Counted from the stretch's first letter, positions 34,706 through 44,467 are shown. The stretch: 64,000 bases of DNA from Cytophagales bacterium UBA2561 (GCA_002340355.1 DDLX01000018.1:186001-250000); one strand, 5' to 3'. The notes: generated by a model not told the origin, from the letters alone. Made by a program: numbers and translations.

Positions 34706-34930
34706 TTAGTTCGAGCCTAAATTGTTGAAAATGAGTTGTTCGTGAAGACACGAACAACGACAAAAAATAACGTTTTGCAAATTTTTAAACAATCTCTCGA
34801 ACTTAGAAGCTATGGCGTTCAATTTCTCCTCCCGAAGTCTGGTAACTTGTTGCATCAACTCCTCTAATTGTGCTACTTCAAAATGACGTAATGCCAAAGA
34901 TACCATTTGAGAATCTATCATAGAACTCAT
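34706..34930 (-). CDS. Short hypothetical protein
   Basis: 74 codons from MSSMIDSQMVSLALRHFEVA with a helical, coiled-coil-like core (QLEELMQQVTRLREEKLNAI). The last third overlaps a perfect hairpin GTTGTTCGTG / CACGAACAAC at 34735-34758, and the codon pattern there is less convincing; the true protein may be shorter or the frame may be a remnant. No family. Confidence 0.35.
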   Translation of the reverse strand: MSSMIDSQMVSLALRHFEVAQLEELMQQVTRLREEKLNAIASKFERLFKNLQNVIFCRCSCLHEQLIFNNLGSN

Positions 34931-35033
34931 GTTGCTTTTATTTTTCCAAGAATACAAATAATTTTATATTTTACTTACCCGAAAAATTCAAACAACTCTA
35001 TTGGTTAGATGTTTTATCTAAAAATGAATACAA

Positions 35034-35885
35034 ATGCAAAGCAAATTCATTGCCACCAACGGCATCCGATACCATTATTTGGAATACAAAGGAAATGCTC
35101 CAACCATTTTATTAATGCACGGTTTAACTGCCAATGCTCATGCTTTCGATGGTTTAATTAAAGCGGGACTTGCTCCTAAGTTCAATGTCATTTCGGTTGA
35201 TTTACGTGGCAGAGGTTTAAGTGACAAGCCTTCTTTGGGCTACACCATGGAAAATCATGCTCAAGATATTTTGGGAATTTTAGAAAAACTATCTATCCAA
35301 AAAGATCAAAAGTTTATCATTGGTGGACATTCGTTCGGTGGATATTTAAGTATGTACTTAGGGGCAAAATATCCTGAAAAAATTGAAAAAATAATCCTGA
35401 TGGATGCAGGAATTCGGATGCACCCCAATACTACTGAGATGCTCAAGCCTGCTATGGAACGCCTAACTAAAATTTATCCTTCATTCGAAGATTATTTACA
35501 ACAAATGAAACAAGTTTCCTTTTTGCAGAATGCGTGGTCAGAAGCTATGGAAAGCTATTATCGTGCTGATGTAGAGGATTTTATAAATGGAAAGGTTAAG
35601 CCTTTTTCACGAGTAGGAAACATTATGGAAGCTCTCAAAGCTCCACTAGAATTGGACTGGAAAAGCCTATTTAGAGCAGTTAAAAAACCTATTTTATTCA
35701 TTCATGCTTTGGGTAGCTATGGAGTAGAAGGATTTCCGCCTCTCTTGCCTAAAGATGCAGCACAAGAAACACTAGATTTGCTTCACGATGCTATTTATGT
35801 AAAAGTTGCGGGTAATCACCAAACCATGTTATATAATGAGGGAAGTAAACAGATTGTAGAAGCAATAAGAAATTTTATCAAATAA
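35034..35885 (+). CDS. Alpha/beta hydrolase
   Basis: 283-residue cytoplasmic hydrolase. The nucleophile elbow is GGHSFGG with Ser100; the oxyanion HG dipeptide is at 29-30 (LLMHGLTANAHAF), the DLRGRGLSDKPS loop is typical, and the catalytic His is in VAGNHQTMLYN near the end. Substrate unknown; the family includes esterases, haloperoxidase-like and epoxide hydrolase-like enzymes. It stands between the short hypothetical gene and the T9SS block, on the strand of the latter, with a 297-bp gap to porP. Confidence 0.9.
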   Translation: MQSKFIATNGIRYHYLEYKGNAPTILLMHGLTANAHAFDGLIKAGLAPKFNVISVDLRGRGLSDKPSLGYTMENHAQDILGILEKLSIQKDQKFIIGGHSFGGYLSMYLGAKYPEKIEKIILMDAGIRMHPNTTEMLKPAMERLTKIYPSFEDYLQQMKQVSFLQNAWSEAMESYYRADVEDFINGKVKPFSRVGNIMEALKAPLELDWKSLFRAVKKPILFIHALGSYGVEGFPPLLPKDAAQETLDLLHDAIYVKVAGNHQTMLYNEGSKQIVEAIRNFIK

Positions 35886-36182
35886 ATTCGAGTCAACACA
35901 AATCCACTTTAAAAGCTATTTTTGTAGATGATTTTTTTACTTTTAAAGGAATTTTTTGATTTTATTTGCAGAAATTAGACAAAAACCTGTATTATTTTAC
36001 ATTCTAATAACCCTATGTATTACTAGTCAAACCGAACTGATTTTTAATATCTTATAGGTTTACTAAAGAAAAATGAACTGAAAAGAAAACTCCATCGTTT
36101 AATTCCTGTTTAAGAGAAATTCCTTAAACGAATTTTACAAAAGGAAAGTTTCCATATTAAAGGAAATCTCAACAAAAATCCC

Positions 36183-37163
36183 ATGATACAGCAACGACTT
36201 TTAATTTTTTTGATGTTTAGCTTTTGGACATTAGTTACTCATGCTCAGCAAGATACACAATTTAGTCAGTATGTATTTAATCCATTATTCTATAATCCTG
36301 CTACGGCAGGACTAACAGGAAATATGCGTTTTGCTATTTTGCATCGTACGCAATGGCTTTCATATGCCCCAACTTTGGACGATGGCTCGGGTCCAACTTC
36401 ACAACTTTTTACATTTGATATGCCTCTAAAAATTGGAGGAACTCATCATGGAATTGGATTTCATGTAGTACGAGATAAAATTATCACTTTAACAAATACA
36501 GAAGTACAATTATCTTATGCGTATCATCAACGTTTTCAGGCAGGTACATTATCATTAGGAATTCGTGGAGGAATTTATAATCAAGCCATTAATTTTGATC
36601 TATTTCGTCCTGTAGATGAGGATGATCCTCTATTACAAGGTGGGAATCAAAACCAATTTAAATCAGATTTTGCGGTAGGTATTCATTGGCAAGCACCTCG
36701 TTATTTTATTGGCACAGGCTTTAATCATTTGGGAGAATCTTCGTTTAGTTATGATATTGAAAGTTTACAAAATACCCTAAGTACACACTTTAATGTAATA
36801 GGTGGAGGAAACTTTAACATTTCTTCCAATATTTTAATGAATCCTTCGTTTTTGGTAAAATCGGATTTCAATACATTATCTTATGAAGGTACAGTCTTAA
36901 CAACATTCTCAGAGAAATATTATGGAGGAATCTCATTGCGAAACTCAAATACAGTGGATGATGTTGTATTCATGCTAGGTACTTTTTTACTCAAGGATAA
37001 ATCACTACATATAGGTTATGCCTTTGACTACGTGCTAAGTGGACAAACAGCCAAAGCCTCAACTTCTCACGAAGTGATGCTTGCTTATCGTCTGAATGCG
37101 CCAAAGTCTCGGCGACAACGCCCCAATTTAATTATTCGAACGCCTCGATTCCGTCATGAATAA
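36183..37163 (+). CDS. PorP/SprF family type IX secretion membrane protein
   Basis: 326-residue outer-membrane beta-barrel. After a signal peptide ending in THAQ comes the family start QDTQFSQYVFNPLFYNPATAGL, then strands such as GIGFHVVRDKI and LSYAYHQRFQAGTLSLGIRGG. PorP/SprF proteins serve the T9SS either as a core subunit or as anchors for particular cargo proteins. Directly upstream of gldK, this is the porP position of the P. gingivalis porPKLMN cluster, so a core role is likely. I leave the symbol blank because the family has many paralogues. A 314-bp gap separates it from gldK. Confidence 0.9.
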   Translation: MIQQRLLIFLMFSFWTLVTHAQQDTQFSQYVFNPLFYNPATAGLTGNMRFAILHRTQWLSYAPTLDDGSGPTSQLFTFDMPLKIGGTHHGIGFHVVRDKIITLTNTEVQLSYAYHQRFQAGTLSLGIRGGIYNQAINFDLFRPVDEDDPLLQGGNQNQFKSDFAVGIHWQAPRYFIGTGFNHLGESSFSYDIESLQNTLSTHFNVIGGGNFNISSNILMNPSFLVKSDFNTLSYEGTVLTTFSEKYYGGISLRNSNTVDDVVFMLGTFLLKDKSLHIGYAFDYVLSGQTAKASTSHEVMLAYRLNAPKSRRQRPNLIIRTPRFRHE

Positions 37164-37477
37164 GCTAGAAATTTAGATGTCATAAAGCAAGGTGTTATTT
37201 TTGGTAAAGTATTTGTTAAAATTTTAAAAACGAAACCATTGACTTCTTCGTATGTGGAAAGAGGTCATACCAAATAGACTTATATGATTATATCTTTACA
37301 TTAAATACTTCAATGTTTGTTGTCTTTGTTCAATTTTATTTTTGGATAGTCAGTCGAAATACTAATTTCCTGAAAATAAAGTTATACTCTATAAAGTCCA
37401 AAAAGTACCCTAAGACAGCTTACAATTTTTCCAAGTTCAACAATTAAAATAAGTCTTAAGGTCAAACAGAGAGAATC
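37164..37477 (+). other. Intergenic region between the PorP-like gene and gldK
   Basis: 314 bp of AT-rich DNA. I see no gene, hairpin terminator or clear TTG-N19-TAnnTTTG promoter in it. Confidence 0.4.
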
Positions 37478-38656
37478 ATGATTAAACCTTGTTTTTTCCG
37501 AAAAACGAACTTTTTATCTGCTTTAGTAGCCGTCATTATGGGGTCTTTACTTCAAGGGTGTATTTTTGGCGGTGGAAATATGGATGGCGAGCTTATCGGG
37601 GTTGAGCGGCAAGGCTGGCAACAGGACTTGCCCTACGGTATGGTAGTTATCCCTCCTGGAACTTTTCACATGGGACAAGCTGATCAAGATATCGCTTCTT
37701 CTAAAATGTCTAGTAATAAACAAATTACGATTGGCGGTTTTTATATGGATGATACTGAAATTACAAATACAGAATATCGTCAGTTTTTATATGTATTATT
37801 AGGAGAGGATATTGTACTTGAGAAATTTGGAGAAATAGAAGAGTTTGGTATGAAAGCTTTTGAGGATGCTCCACCTCTTGAAGAAATGATTAATACACAA
37901 GGTGGCTTAGGTGGTGATAGTACCATTTTTCAACGTTATAAAACTAAATTGCCTGCTATTGAAGAAAGTGACGACATCTATAATAAGCTTTATCCTGATA
38001 CAACTGTTTGGATGAAAGATTTCACTTATCACCTTGGAGATCCTTTGACTCAATATTATTTTTATCATCCTGCTTATAACAATTACCCTGTTGTGGGAGT
38101 AACTTGGACACAAGCTTTATTATTTTGTGAGTGGCGAACTAAATATATGAACTACTTCCGTGCCGAAGATGGACAATTTCCAATGCCCAACTTCCGACTC
38201 CCTTCTGAAGCAGAATGGGAATATGCTGCACGAGGTGGACGAGATATGGCAAAATATCCTTGGGGTGGTCCTTATGTCCGAAATGCGAAGGGTTGTGCTT
38301 TAGCGAATTTTAAACCAGGACGCGGAAACTACTATGATGATGGGTTTTCATATACTGCTCCTGTCGCTTCATATTTCGCAAACGACTATGGACTTTACGA
38401 TATGGCTGGAAATGTTTCAGAATGGGTAGAGGATGCTTTTAGTCCAGCAAGCTATCCGATTGTTTGGGATTTGAACCCCGTTTATTTTGACGCTAACGAA
38501 CCTCGTAAAGTGGTACGAGGTGGCTCTTGGAAAGATATCGCCTTTTTAATTGAAACAGGAACTCGAACTTATGATCATGAAGATTCTTCTCGCTCTTTTG
38601 TTGGTTTCCGATGTGCCATGACTTATTTAGGTCGTTCATCAGGTTTCGAATTTTAA
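37478..38656 (+). CDS. gldK: Gliding motility/T9SS lipoprotein GldK
   Basis: 392-residue outer-membrane lipoprotein; with GldN it forms the periplasmic ring of the T9SS. The lipobox is LLQGC (Cys about 28). The rest is a formylglycine-generating-enzyme (SUMF1) fold: MVVIPPGTFHMGQADQD, the GFYMDDTEITNTEYRQFL segment, FRLPSEAEWEYAARGG, DMAGNVSEWVEDA and the end VVRGGSWKDIAF. SUMF1-type lipoproteins GldJ and GldK are similar; the position directly before gldL and gldM makes GldK the right call. A terminator-like hairpin and 386 bp separate it from gldL. Confidence 0.93.
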   Translation: MIKPCFFRKTNFLSALVAVIMGSLLQGCIFGGGNMDGELIGVERQGWQQDLPYGMVVIPPGTFHMGQADQDIASSKMSSNKQITIGGFYMDDTEITNTEYRQFLYVLLGEDIVLEKFGEIEEFGMKAFEDAPPLEEMINTQGGLGGDSTIFQRYKTKLPAIEESDDIYNKLYPDTTVWMKDFTYHLGDPLTQYYFYHPAYNNYPVVGVTWTQALLFCEWRTKYMNYFRAEDGQFPMPNFRLPSEAEWEYAARGGRDMAKYPWGGPYVRNAKGCALANFKPGRGNYYDDGFSYTAPVASYFANDYGLYDMAGNVSEWVEDAFSPASYPIVWDLNPVYFDANEPRKVVRGGSWKDIAFLIETGTRTYDHEDSSRSFVGFRCAMTYLGRSSGFEF

Positions 38657-39042
38657 TCTACTTTGACAATTTGGCACAATTTTTCTACAAAAAATTTAAC
38701 AAATTGGCAGGAGAATTGTAAATGTTAAAATAAATGCTTTCGGTTTGCATTTTTTTAAAGTGTAAACCGAAAGTTTGTTTATAATCAAATTTAATAACCA
38801 AAATTAAGGATAGGGTACGTGGTGTTTGGTTTTTATTGTGATTTACAATAATTTGATTTGAAAAAAAGAAAGTTTACTAAAATTTTTTTGACTTTCAGCT
38901 AAAAAGTGTAGCTATCTTGTTAAGTTTGAAAAGTCAAAGAAAGAGTAATTTAATTTGGTAGGATAAACAGTTCCTTTGTATATTTATTACTTTAACCCGA
39001 TTTGTAATTTAAACCATTTATTAAACTAAAAATCAAACAGAA
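38657..39042 (+). other. Intergenic region between gldK and gldL
   Basis: 386 bp. Contains a sigma-54-like TTGGCAC at 38671-38677 without a matching -12 GC, a terminator-like hairpin at 38737-38773 and a possible -7 box TAAGTTTG at 38931-38938. Together these suggest that gldL-gldM have their own promoter. No gene seen. Confidence 0.5.
38737..38773 (+). terminator. Terminator-like hairpin between gldK and gldL
   Basis: A 13-bp stem CTTTCGGTTTGCA / TGTAAACCGAAAG with an 11-nt loop, followed by TTTGTTT. Confidence 0.6.
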
Positions 39043-39948
39043 ATGGGTAAAAAAGAAAGCAAATTAGAGTTTTTCTTCCGTGTTGTTGCTCCAAAAGTTA
39101 CTAGTGTGGGTGCCGCCGTTGTAGTTGTAGGTGCTTTGTTTAAGATTATGCACTGGCCTGGTGCAGGGATGATGTTAACAGTAGGACTTCTAACAGAGTC
39201 ATTCCTCTTCTTGATGGGGGTAGTGCAACCTGCGCCGCCACCTGAAGCACACTATCACTGGGAGCGTGTTTATCCAATTTTGGATGAGGGTATTCCTGAA
39301 GATAAAGTTCCTCACCTCAAGCATGACGAAATTTTGACTCGTCATAAAGCCAAATTAAAAGATGGTACTGGCGCAGGTGGTACAACAGTTGTACAACAAG
39401 TAACGGCACCAACGCCAGCAAGAACTCCTGAAGAAGCCAAAAAACTAGCTGAATTAGATAAGGAACTTGCTAAATTGGACAAAGCGTCTATTGCTAATTT
39501 TGGTAATGGCATTAAGTCTTTAAACCAAACAGCTTCACAAATGAAGAGTATGGGTAATGCTGTTACTGCATCTAACGATTTCACGAAAAATCTTCAAGCT
39601 ACATCAAAGTCATTGGTTAGCTTAAACAAATCATATTCGACTACAGCAAAAGCTATGTCAGGTATGGCAGATTTATCAACTGATGCTAAAGCATATCATA
39701 CTCAAGTTCAGAAAATTACAACGAATTTAAGTTCTTTAAATGCCGTTTATGAAATGGAATTAAAGGATGCAAAAGGGCACCTAAAAGCCATGAATAAATT
39801 CTACAGTAATTTAACTATTGCAATGGAAAGTATGGCAGATGCAAGTAAAGAATCTGAAGCCTTTAAGAAGGAAATGTCTAAATTAACGACTAACATCACA
39901 ACCTTAAATCGTGTCTACGGCAATATGCTAACTGCCATGAAAGGGTAA
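39043..39948 (+). CDS. gldL: Gliding motility/T9SS motor protein GldL
   Basis: Inner-membrane component of the proton-driven GldLM motor. Two transmembrane helices lie at about 19-36 and 40-60, joined by the short HWPGAG turn. Lys34 and Glu52 take the places of the intramembrane charges (Lys27 and Glu49 in F. johnsoniae) needed for motor function. The cytoplasmic tail is about 230 residues with an Ala/Pro linker (APTPARTPEEAKK) and repeats such as NLSSLNAVYEMEL and NITTLNRVYGNML that suggest helical bundles. The 301 residues are longer than F. johnsoniae GldL, as in other Cytophagales. gldM starts 41 bp later. Confidence 0.95.
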   Translation: MGKKESKLEFFFRVVAPKVTSVGAAVVVVGALFKIMHWPGAGMMLTVGLLTESFLFLMGVVQPAPPPEAHYHWERVYPILDEGIPEDKVPHLKHDEILTRHKAKLKDGTGAGGTTVVQQVTAPTPARTPEEAKKLAELDKELAKLDKASIANFGNGIKSLNQTASQMKSMGNAVTASNDFTKNLQATSKSLVSLNKSYSTTAKAMSGMADLSTDAKAYHTQVQKITTNLSSLNAVYEMELKDAKGHLKAMNKFYSNLTIAMESMADASKESEAFKKEMSKLTTNITTLNRVYGNMLTAMKG

Positions 39949-39989
39949 TTTTAACTATTTTTTAACCTAACACTAAACAGAGATAATAT

Positions 39990-41594
39990 ATGGCAGGTGG
40001 AGGAAAAGAGACCCCAAGGCAGAAGATGGTCGGCATGATGTATCTCGTATTGACGGCACTTCTCGCTTTACAGGTTAGTAATGCAGTTTTGGACAAGTTC
40101 GTTTTTATTGACGATAGTTTGCAGCATTCTGTATCAGCAACGCTCTCAAACAATAAGCTGATTTTCAAGAAGATGAAAGCATCTGTAGAAAAAGAGGGTA
40201 ATCAATCTGAGGACGTTAAAGTATTGAAAAAAGCACAAGAAGCTCTAGATTTTACTCAAGAAGTTCTGGATGTAATTTATAGTTTACGTAAGGAGATGAT
40301 TGAATATACTGGAGGAAAAGATGAGAATGGCTATAAAGGAGCAAAAGATTATGATAAGATTATGGCACTCATGATTGGACCTGAAGGGTCTAAAAGTGGT
40401 AAAGGCTATAAAATTCTTGAACCTAAACTTGATGAATTTCGAGAAAAGATGATGGGATTAGATGATAGTCTTGCAATAGGTGATTTAACTCCTTCAGCAA
40501 AAGATATTGACGAGTTCAAAAATAATCCTGATCATAATACAAAGGATTTTGTAGAGTTGAATTTTGATCATACCCCATTAGTAGCATCATTGGCAGTTTT
40601 AAGTCAGATGCAACAAGAGGTAACTATGATTGAACAAAAAGTATTGGATCATTTAGCAGCAAAAGTTGGATTAGCACCAGTTAAGTTTGATCAAATTTTT
40701 GCTGTTGTAAGTGCTGAATCTCAGGTTGTAGCAGCAGGTACACCTTATAAAGCTCAAATGTTTATTGCCGCTTCTTCTTCACAAATGACTCCTCGCATGA
40801 CTTCTACTGCAGGTCCTGTGAAAGTTAATCCTGAAGGACGTGGTGAAATTGAGTTCACAGTTCGCCCACCATCTGGAGGTTATGACAAAGATGGAAAAGC
40901 AACAGCGCGTTGGAAAGGTAGTATCACAATCAAGGCAAAAGGTGGAAAAGATACTACTTTCACTGTTGAGGAAGAGTATACTATTGTTAAACCTGTAATT
41001 AAGGTTGAATCTGATGTAGCAGTTTCCTTATACCTACGGTGTGGTAACGAGTTGAGTATCACTGTACCTGCACTTGGTACGGCATACAACCCTAATTTCA
41101 AAGCAAAAGGTGGTACTATTATTAATGGTAAAAAACTGGGAAGTATTATTGCAGTTCCTTCAGCTAAAAAAATGGCAATTACAGTCTTCAGTGAAGGTAA
41201 TGAGATTGGAACAGAAACGTTTGCAGTAAAGCCTATTCCAAAGCCTGATGTACAATTACTCTCAGGTGGAAAACCACTAAACTTGAAAACAGGTGGACCA
41301 ATGCCACGTTCAATTAAAGTGAAAGTTATTCCAGATAAGAATTTTGCTCAAACGAATCCTAAAGATGCACGTTATGCCGTTTCGAAAGGCGCACTAACGC
41401 TTGCTCGTGGTAAACGTCCTGTGGGTAATATAAATATTACTGGAAGCACAATTAACTTAGGTGCGTTAGCGTCTAAAGGTCGTAAAAATGACCGTTTGGT
41501 TATTGAAATTAAAGGAATTAATCGAAAGAATTTCCAAGGCAAAACCGACCCTGTTCCTGGTGTATATGAGTTGATTCAATATCCAATCAACTAA
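39990..41594 (+). CDS. gldM: Gliding motility/T9SS motor protein GldM
   Basis: Dimeric shaft of the T9SS motor: one transmembrane helix near residues 14-34 (MVGMMYLVLTALLALQVSNA) packs inside the GldL ring, and four periplasmic domains reach the GldKN ring. The typical N-terminus GGGKETPRQKMVGMMY and the helix-rich first domain (LKKAQEALDFTQEVLDVIY) are followed by beta domains (for example AGTPYKAQMFIAASSSQM) and the end PGVYELIQYPIN. At 534 residues it is close to the family length. A strong terminator follows at 41618, so no gldN is co-transcribed. Confidence 0.96.
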   Translation: MAGGGKETPRQKMVGMMYLVLTALLALQVSNAVLDKFVFIDDSLQHSVSATLSNNKLIFKKMKASVEKEGNQSEDVKVLKKAQEALDFTQEVLDVIYSLRKEMIEYTGGKDENGYKGAKDYDKIMALMIGPEGSKSGKGYKILEPKLDEFREKMMGLDDSLAIGDLTPSAKDIDEFKNNPDHNTKDFVELNFDHTPLVASLAVLSQMQQEVTMIEQKVLDHLAAKVGLAPVKFDQIFAVVSAESQVVAAGTPYKAQMFIAASSSQMTPRMTSTAGPVKVNPEGRGEIEFTVRPPSGGYDKDGKATARWKGSITIKAKGGKDTTFTVEEEYTIVKPVIKVESDVAVSLYLRCGNELSITVPALGTAYNPNFKAKGGTIINGKKLGSIIAVPSAKKMAITVFSEGNEIGTETFAVKPIPKPDVQLLSGGKPLNLKTGGPMPRSIKVKVIPDKNFAQTNPKDARYAVSKGALTLARGKRPVGNINITGSTINLGALASKGRKNDRLVIEIKGINRKNFQGKTDPVPGVYELIQYPIN

Positions 41595-41617
41595 TATTAA
41601 TAATATGCGTTTGATAA

Positions 41618-41646
41618 AAACACTGACTAAGTCGGTGTTTTTTTTT
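41618..41646 (+). terminator. gldM terminator
   Basis: Stem AAACACTGAC / GTCGGTGTTT with a TAA loop and eight or more T, 24 bp after the gldM stop. Confidence 0.9.
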
Positions 41647-41825
41647 GCCTTTTTTCGTTCAAATTTTATAACTCTACTCTTGGATGTACTCTAACTTTGG
41701 AACACTCAAATTTTAAATGTAATTTTGTGTTTTATCAATCGTTTTTATTCAAAATTTATCAAACCCTTCATTTATACTACCATTTAGGTATTCAAAACAA
41801 ATAGACAGACTGGAGAAATTAAAAT

Positions 41826-43151
41826 ATGGGAACATTGGTTATGATTGCACAGCTTTTGCTGGCATTATCAATCTTAATAGGATTACACGAATTAGGACAT
41901 TTATTAGCTGCCAAACTATTTGGAATGCGAGTGGAAAAATACGCTATTGGCTTTCCTCCAAAAATTTTTGGATTTAAGAAAGGTGAAACCGAATATATGT
42001 TAGGGGCAATTCCCTTAGGAGGATTTGTAAAAATTTCAGGAATGATAGATGAATCACTAGATACTGAAGACCTTAAAAAAGAACCTGAACCCTATGAATT
42101 TCGAGCCAAGCCTGCTTGGCAACGTCTTATCGTTATGTTAGGTGGAATCATTGTGAATATTATTACAGGAGTGGTTGTTTTTATCTTCCTAATGTACTTT
42201 CAAGGTGAAAAATACCTACCTATTGAGGAAGCTAATCAATATGGAATTAATGTATCAGAAATTGGCAAAGAACTTGGGCTACAACGAGGTGATAAAGTAA
42301 TCAAAATTAATGGCGAACCTGTCCAAAAATTTGAAGACCTTCGTAACCCACAAAAGCTACTCTCCGAAAATAGTTCTTACACGGTTTTACGGGATGGACA
42401 AAAAATTGACATACCAATTCCTCCTGATTTTTTGAATAAGCTAGCAGACAAAAAAAATGCTCCTTTTATTGAACCTCTTTATCCTTTTGAAATTGGAAAT
42501 ATAGTAGCAGATTCACCTGCTCAAAAAGCGGGTATTCAGAAGGGCGATAAAATCCAACAAATCAATGAAATGCCTATTCAGTATTGGCAAGACTTGGTCG
42601 ATTTTATTCAAAATAACACAGAAAAAACGATTACTATTCAAGTTCAGCGAGAAGGAAAAATAAACACTTTAACAGTAGAAATGGGAGAAGCTAAATTATT
42701 AGGAGTTCAACCTGTATTTTTAATGAATTATTCACATGAAGAGTATTCGTTCGCTCAGTCTATTCCAAAAGGAACTAAAAACGCTTTCGGAGTGATTGGT
42801 TTACAGGTCGTTGCTTTTGGAAAAATGTTTTCAGGTGATTTAGATCCTCGAAAGTCATTGAGTGGTCCTATTGGTATTGCCAAGTTATTCGGAACGGAAT
42901 GGCATTGGGGACGCTTTTGGTATTTAGCGGGAATGCTTTCTATGGTTTTAGCATTTATGAACTTCTTACCAATCCCTGCTTTAGATGGTGGACATGTTAT
43001 GTTTTTGACTTATGAAATTATTTCAGGACGTGCGCCAAGTGATAAATTCTTAGAAATTGCTCAAAAAATTGGTATGTTTTTCCTATTGGGGCTTATGGTC
43101 TTAATTATTGGGAAAGAAATTTACCAAGAGATAATGGCATTATTTAACTAG
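41826..43151 (+). CDS. rseP: RIP zinc metalloprotease RseP/SpoIIM-type site-2 protease
   Basis: Intramembrane protease that cleaves anti-sigma factors and remnant signal peptides. The metal-binding HELGH (His21-Glu22-His25) is in the first transmembrane helix, and the NFLPIPALDGGH motif in the third carries the metal-ligand Asp. Two PDZ-type domains are recognisable between (GLQRGDKVIKINGEPVQKF and AGIQKGDKIQQINEMPIQYW). The 441 residues fit bacterial RseP. It is separated from gldM by a terminator and ends in a bidirectional hairpin, so it has its own transcript. Confidence 0.95.
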   Translation: MGTLVMIAQLLLALSILIGLHELGHLLAAKLFGMRVEKYAIGFPPKIFGFKKGETEYMLGAIPLGGFVKISGMIDESLDTEDLKKEPEPYEFRAKPAWQRLIVMLGGIIVNIITGVVVFIFLMYFQGEKYLPIEEANQYGINVSEIGKELGLQRGDKVIKINGEPVQKFEDLRNPQKLLSENSSYTVLRDGQKIDIPIPPDFLNKLADKKNAPFIEPLYPFEIGNIVADSPAQKAGIQKGDKIQQINEMPIQYWQDLVDFIQNNTEKTITIQVQREGKINTLTVEMGEAKLLGVQPVFLMNYSHEEYSFAQSIPKGTKNAFGVIGLQVVAFGKMFSGDLDPRKSLSGPIGIAKLFGTEWHWGRFWYLAGMLSMVLAFMNFLPIPALDGGHVMFLTYEIISGRAPSDKFLEIAQKIGMFFLLGLMVLIIGKEIYQEIMALFN

Positions 43152-43162
43152 TTTAGGTCTAT

Positions 43163-43206
43163 AAAAATACTTTTTGTATTTACTGAAAATAACAAAAAGT
43201 ATTTTT
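43163..43206. terminator. Bidirectional terminator between rseP and waaA
   Basis: Stem AAAATACTTTTTG / CAAAAAGTATTTT with T-rich flanks on both strands, between two convergent genes. Confidence 0.85.
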
Positions 43207-43216
43207 TAATTATACT

Positions 43217-44467
43217 TTAGTTTAAAAGTTCCTGACAAAAGTGAAGAACTTGCTCAGAAGCTCCCAAATTTTTAGCCACATACTCCTCACAAATTTCTCC
43301 TACTGTTTTCCGTTTTTCATCGTCCAAAAGTGAATAGAATTTAGTCTCAAAATCTGATGTATTTTGACACGACAAGACACCACCTAAATTTACCAAATCA
43401 ATGACCTCCTGAAATTTATCATATTTTGCTCCACAAAGAACAGGCATTCCAAAAACTGCAGGTTCTAAAACATTATGTAAACCCTTTCCAAATGCTCCTC
43501 CAACATATGCCCATTCACCATATTGATACAATGAAGTAAGCATTCCAATATTATCAATTAATAAAATATCGTAACTTTTAATAGCTTCAGGATTTGCTTG
43601 AGAATAACGGGCTGTTTTCTTTGAGGGAAATATTTTTTCAATAAATTGTAAGCTACTTTCCGTAATCTGATGAGGTGCTATAATCAACTTTAAACTTTGA
43701 ATTTTATCAAGAATTGAAGCAATCACATTCAAATCCTCCTCCCAACTACTGCCAATTACCATCACTTTTTGTCCATCTTTAAATTTTTCGACCATTGGCA
43801 AATTTTTTTTATTATCACAAATTGCCTTTACTCGGTCGAATCGAGTATCTCCTCCAATCGTAATATTCGTAATTCCAGTACTTTGAAGTAAGTTTTTAGA
43901 ATTTTCATTTTGCACAAAAATATGTGTAAACTTCTCTAAAATTGATCGAAAAAAATTCCCATATGATCGAAAATAAACTTGATTTTCTCGAAAAATAGTG
44001 GAAAAAGAAATAAGTGGAATATTCTGGGAATATGCTTCAGTAATAAAGTGATGCCAAAATTCATATTTTACGAAAAAGATAACTTGAGGCTCAACAAGTT
44101 TTATAAACTTCTGAGCATTTTTAGGTGTATCCGCGGGGAGATAACAAATTACATCAGCTTCAGAATAATTTTTACGTACTTCATAGCCACTTGGTGAAAA
44201 AAAAGTTAGGACAATTTTATAACTTGGGAAAGCCTTTCGGAAAAGCTCAATAACAGGTCGCCCTTGCTCAAATTCTCCCAAGGAAGCTACATGAAACCAT
44301 GCGACAGGGTCTGTATTTTGGGCTAATTTTTCAGTTAGAATTGAAAAAGTCTGTTCACGCCCTCTCCGAATTAATTTTGCTTTTTGATGAAAAGCACTTC
44401 CTAAAAAAATTCCAAACTGATAGCAAGAGATACCAAAATCGTAAATAAGGCGAAAAACCCATTTCAT
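43217..44467 (-). CDS. waaA: 3-deoxy-D-manno-octulosonic acid transferase
   Basis: Transfers one or more Kdo residues from CMP-Kdo to the lipid A precursor at the inner membrane. 416 residues: an N-terminal membrane anchor (about 1-20), a GT30-type N-terminal domain (VAWFHVASLGEFEQGRPVIE with the catalytic Glu), and a C-terminal Rossmann domain (VMVIGSSWEEDLNVI, APHQITESSLQF, NIGMLTSLYQYGEWAYVGGAF, HNVLEPAVFGMPVLCG). All match the family. Number of Kdo units added cannot be inferred. It follows batD downstream on the same strand, 36 bp apart. Confidence 0.95.
   Translation of the reverse strand: MKWVFRLIYDFGISCYQFGIFLGSAFHQKAKLIRRGREQTFSILTEKLAQNTDPVAWFHVASLGEFEQGRPVIELFRKAFPSYKIVLTFFSPSGYEVRKNYSEADVICYLPADTPKNAQKFIKLVEPQVIFFVKYEFWHHFITEAYSQNIPLISFSTIFRENQVYFRSYGNFFRSILEKFTHIFVQNENSKNLLQSTGITNITIGGDTRFDRVKAICDNKKNLPMVEKFKDGQKVMVIGSSWEEDLNVIASILDKIQSLKLIIAPHQITESSLQFIEKIFPSKKTARYSQANPEAIKSYDILLIDNIGMLTSLYQYGEWAYVGGAFGKGLHNVLEPAVFGMPVLCGAKYDKFQEVIDLVNLGGVLSCQNTSDFETKFYSLLDDEKRKTVGEICEEYVAKNLGASEQVLHFCQELLN

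Noticed and set aside
34735..34758. Hairpin GTTGTTCGTG / CACGAACAAC as an independent terminator
   Set aside because: It lies within the end of a weak open frame and has no T run; it may be either, and I could not decide its role.
38662..38690. Sigma-54-type promoter TTGGCAC before gldL
   Set aside because: The required -12 GC is absent (TTCT instead of TTGC) at the right spacing, so only half of the signature is present.
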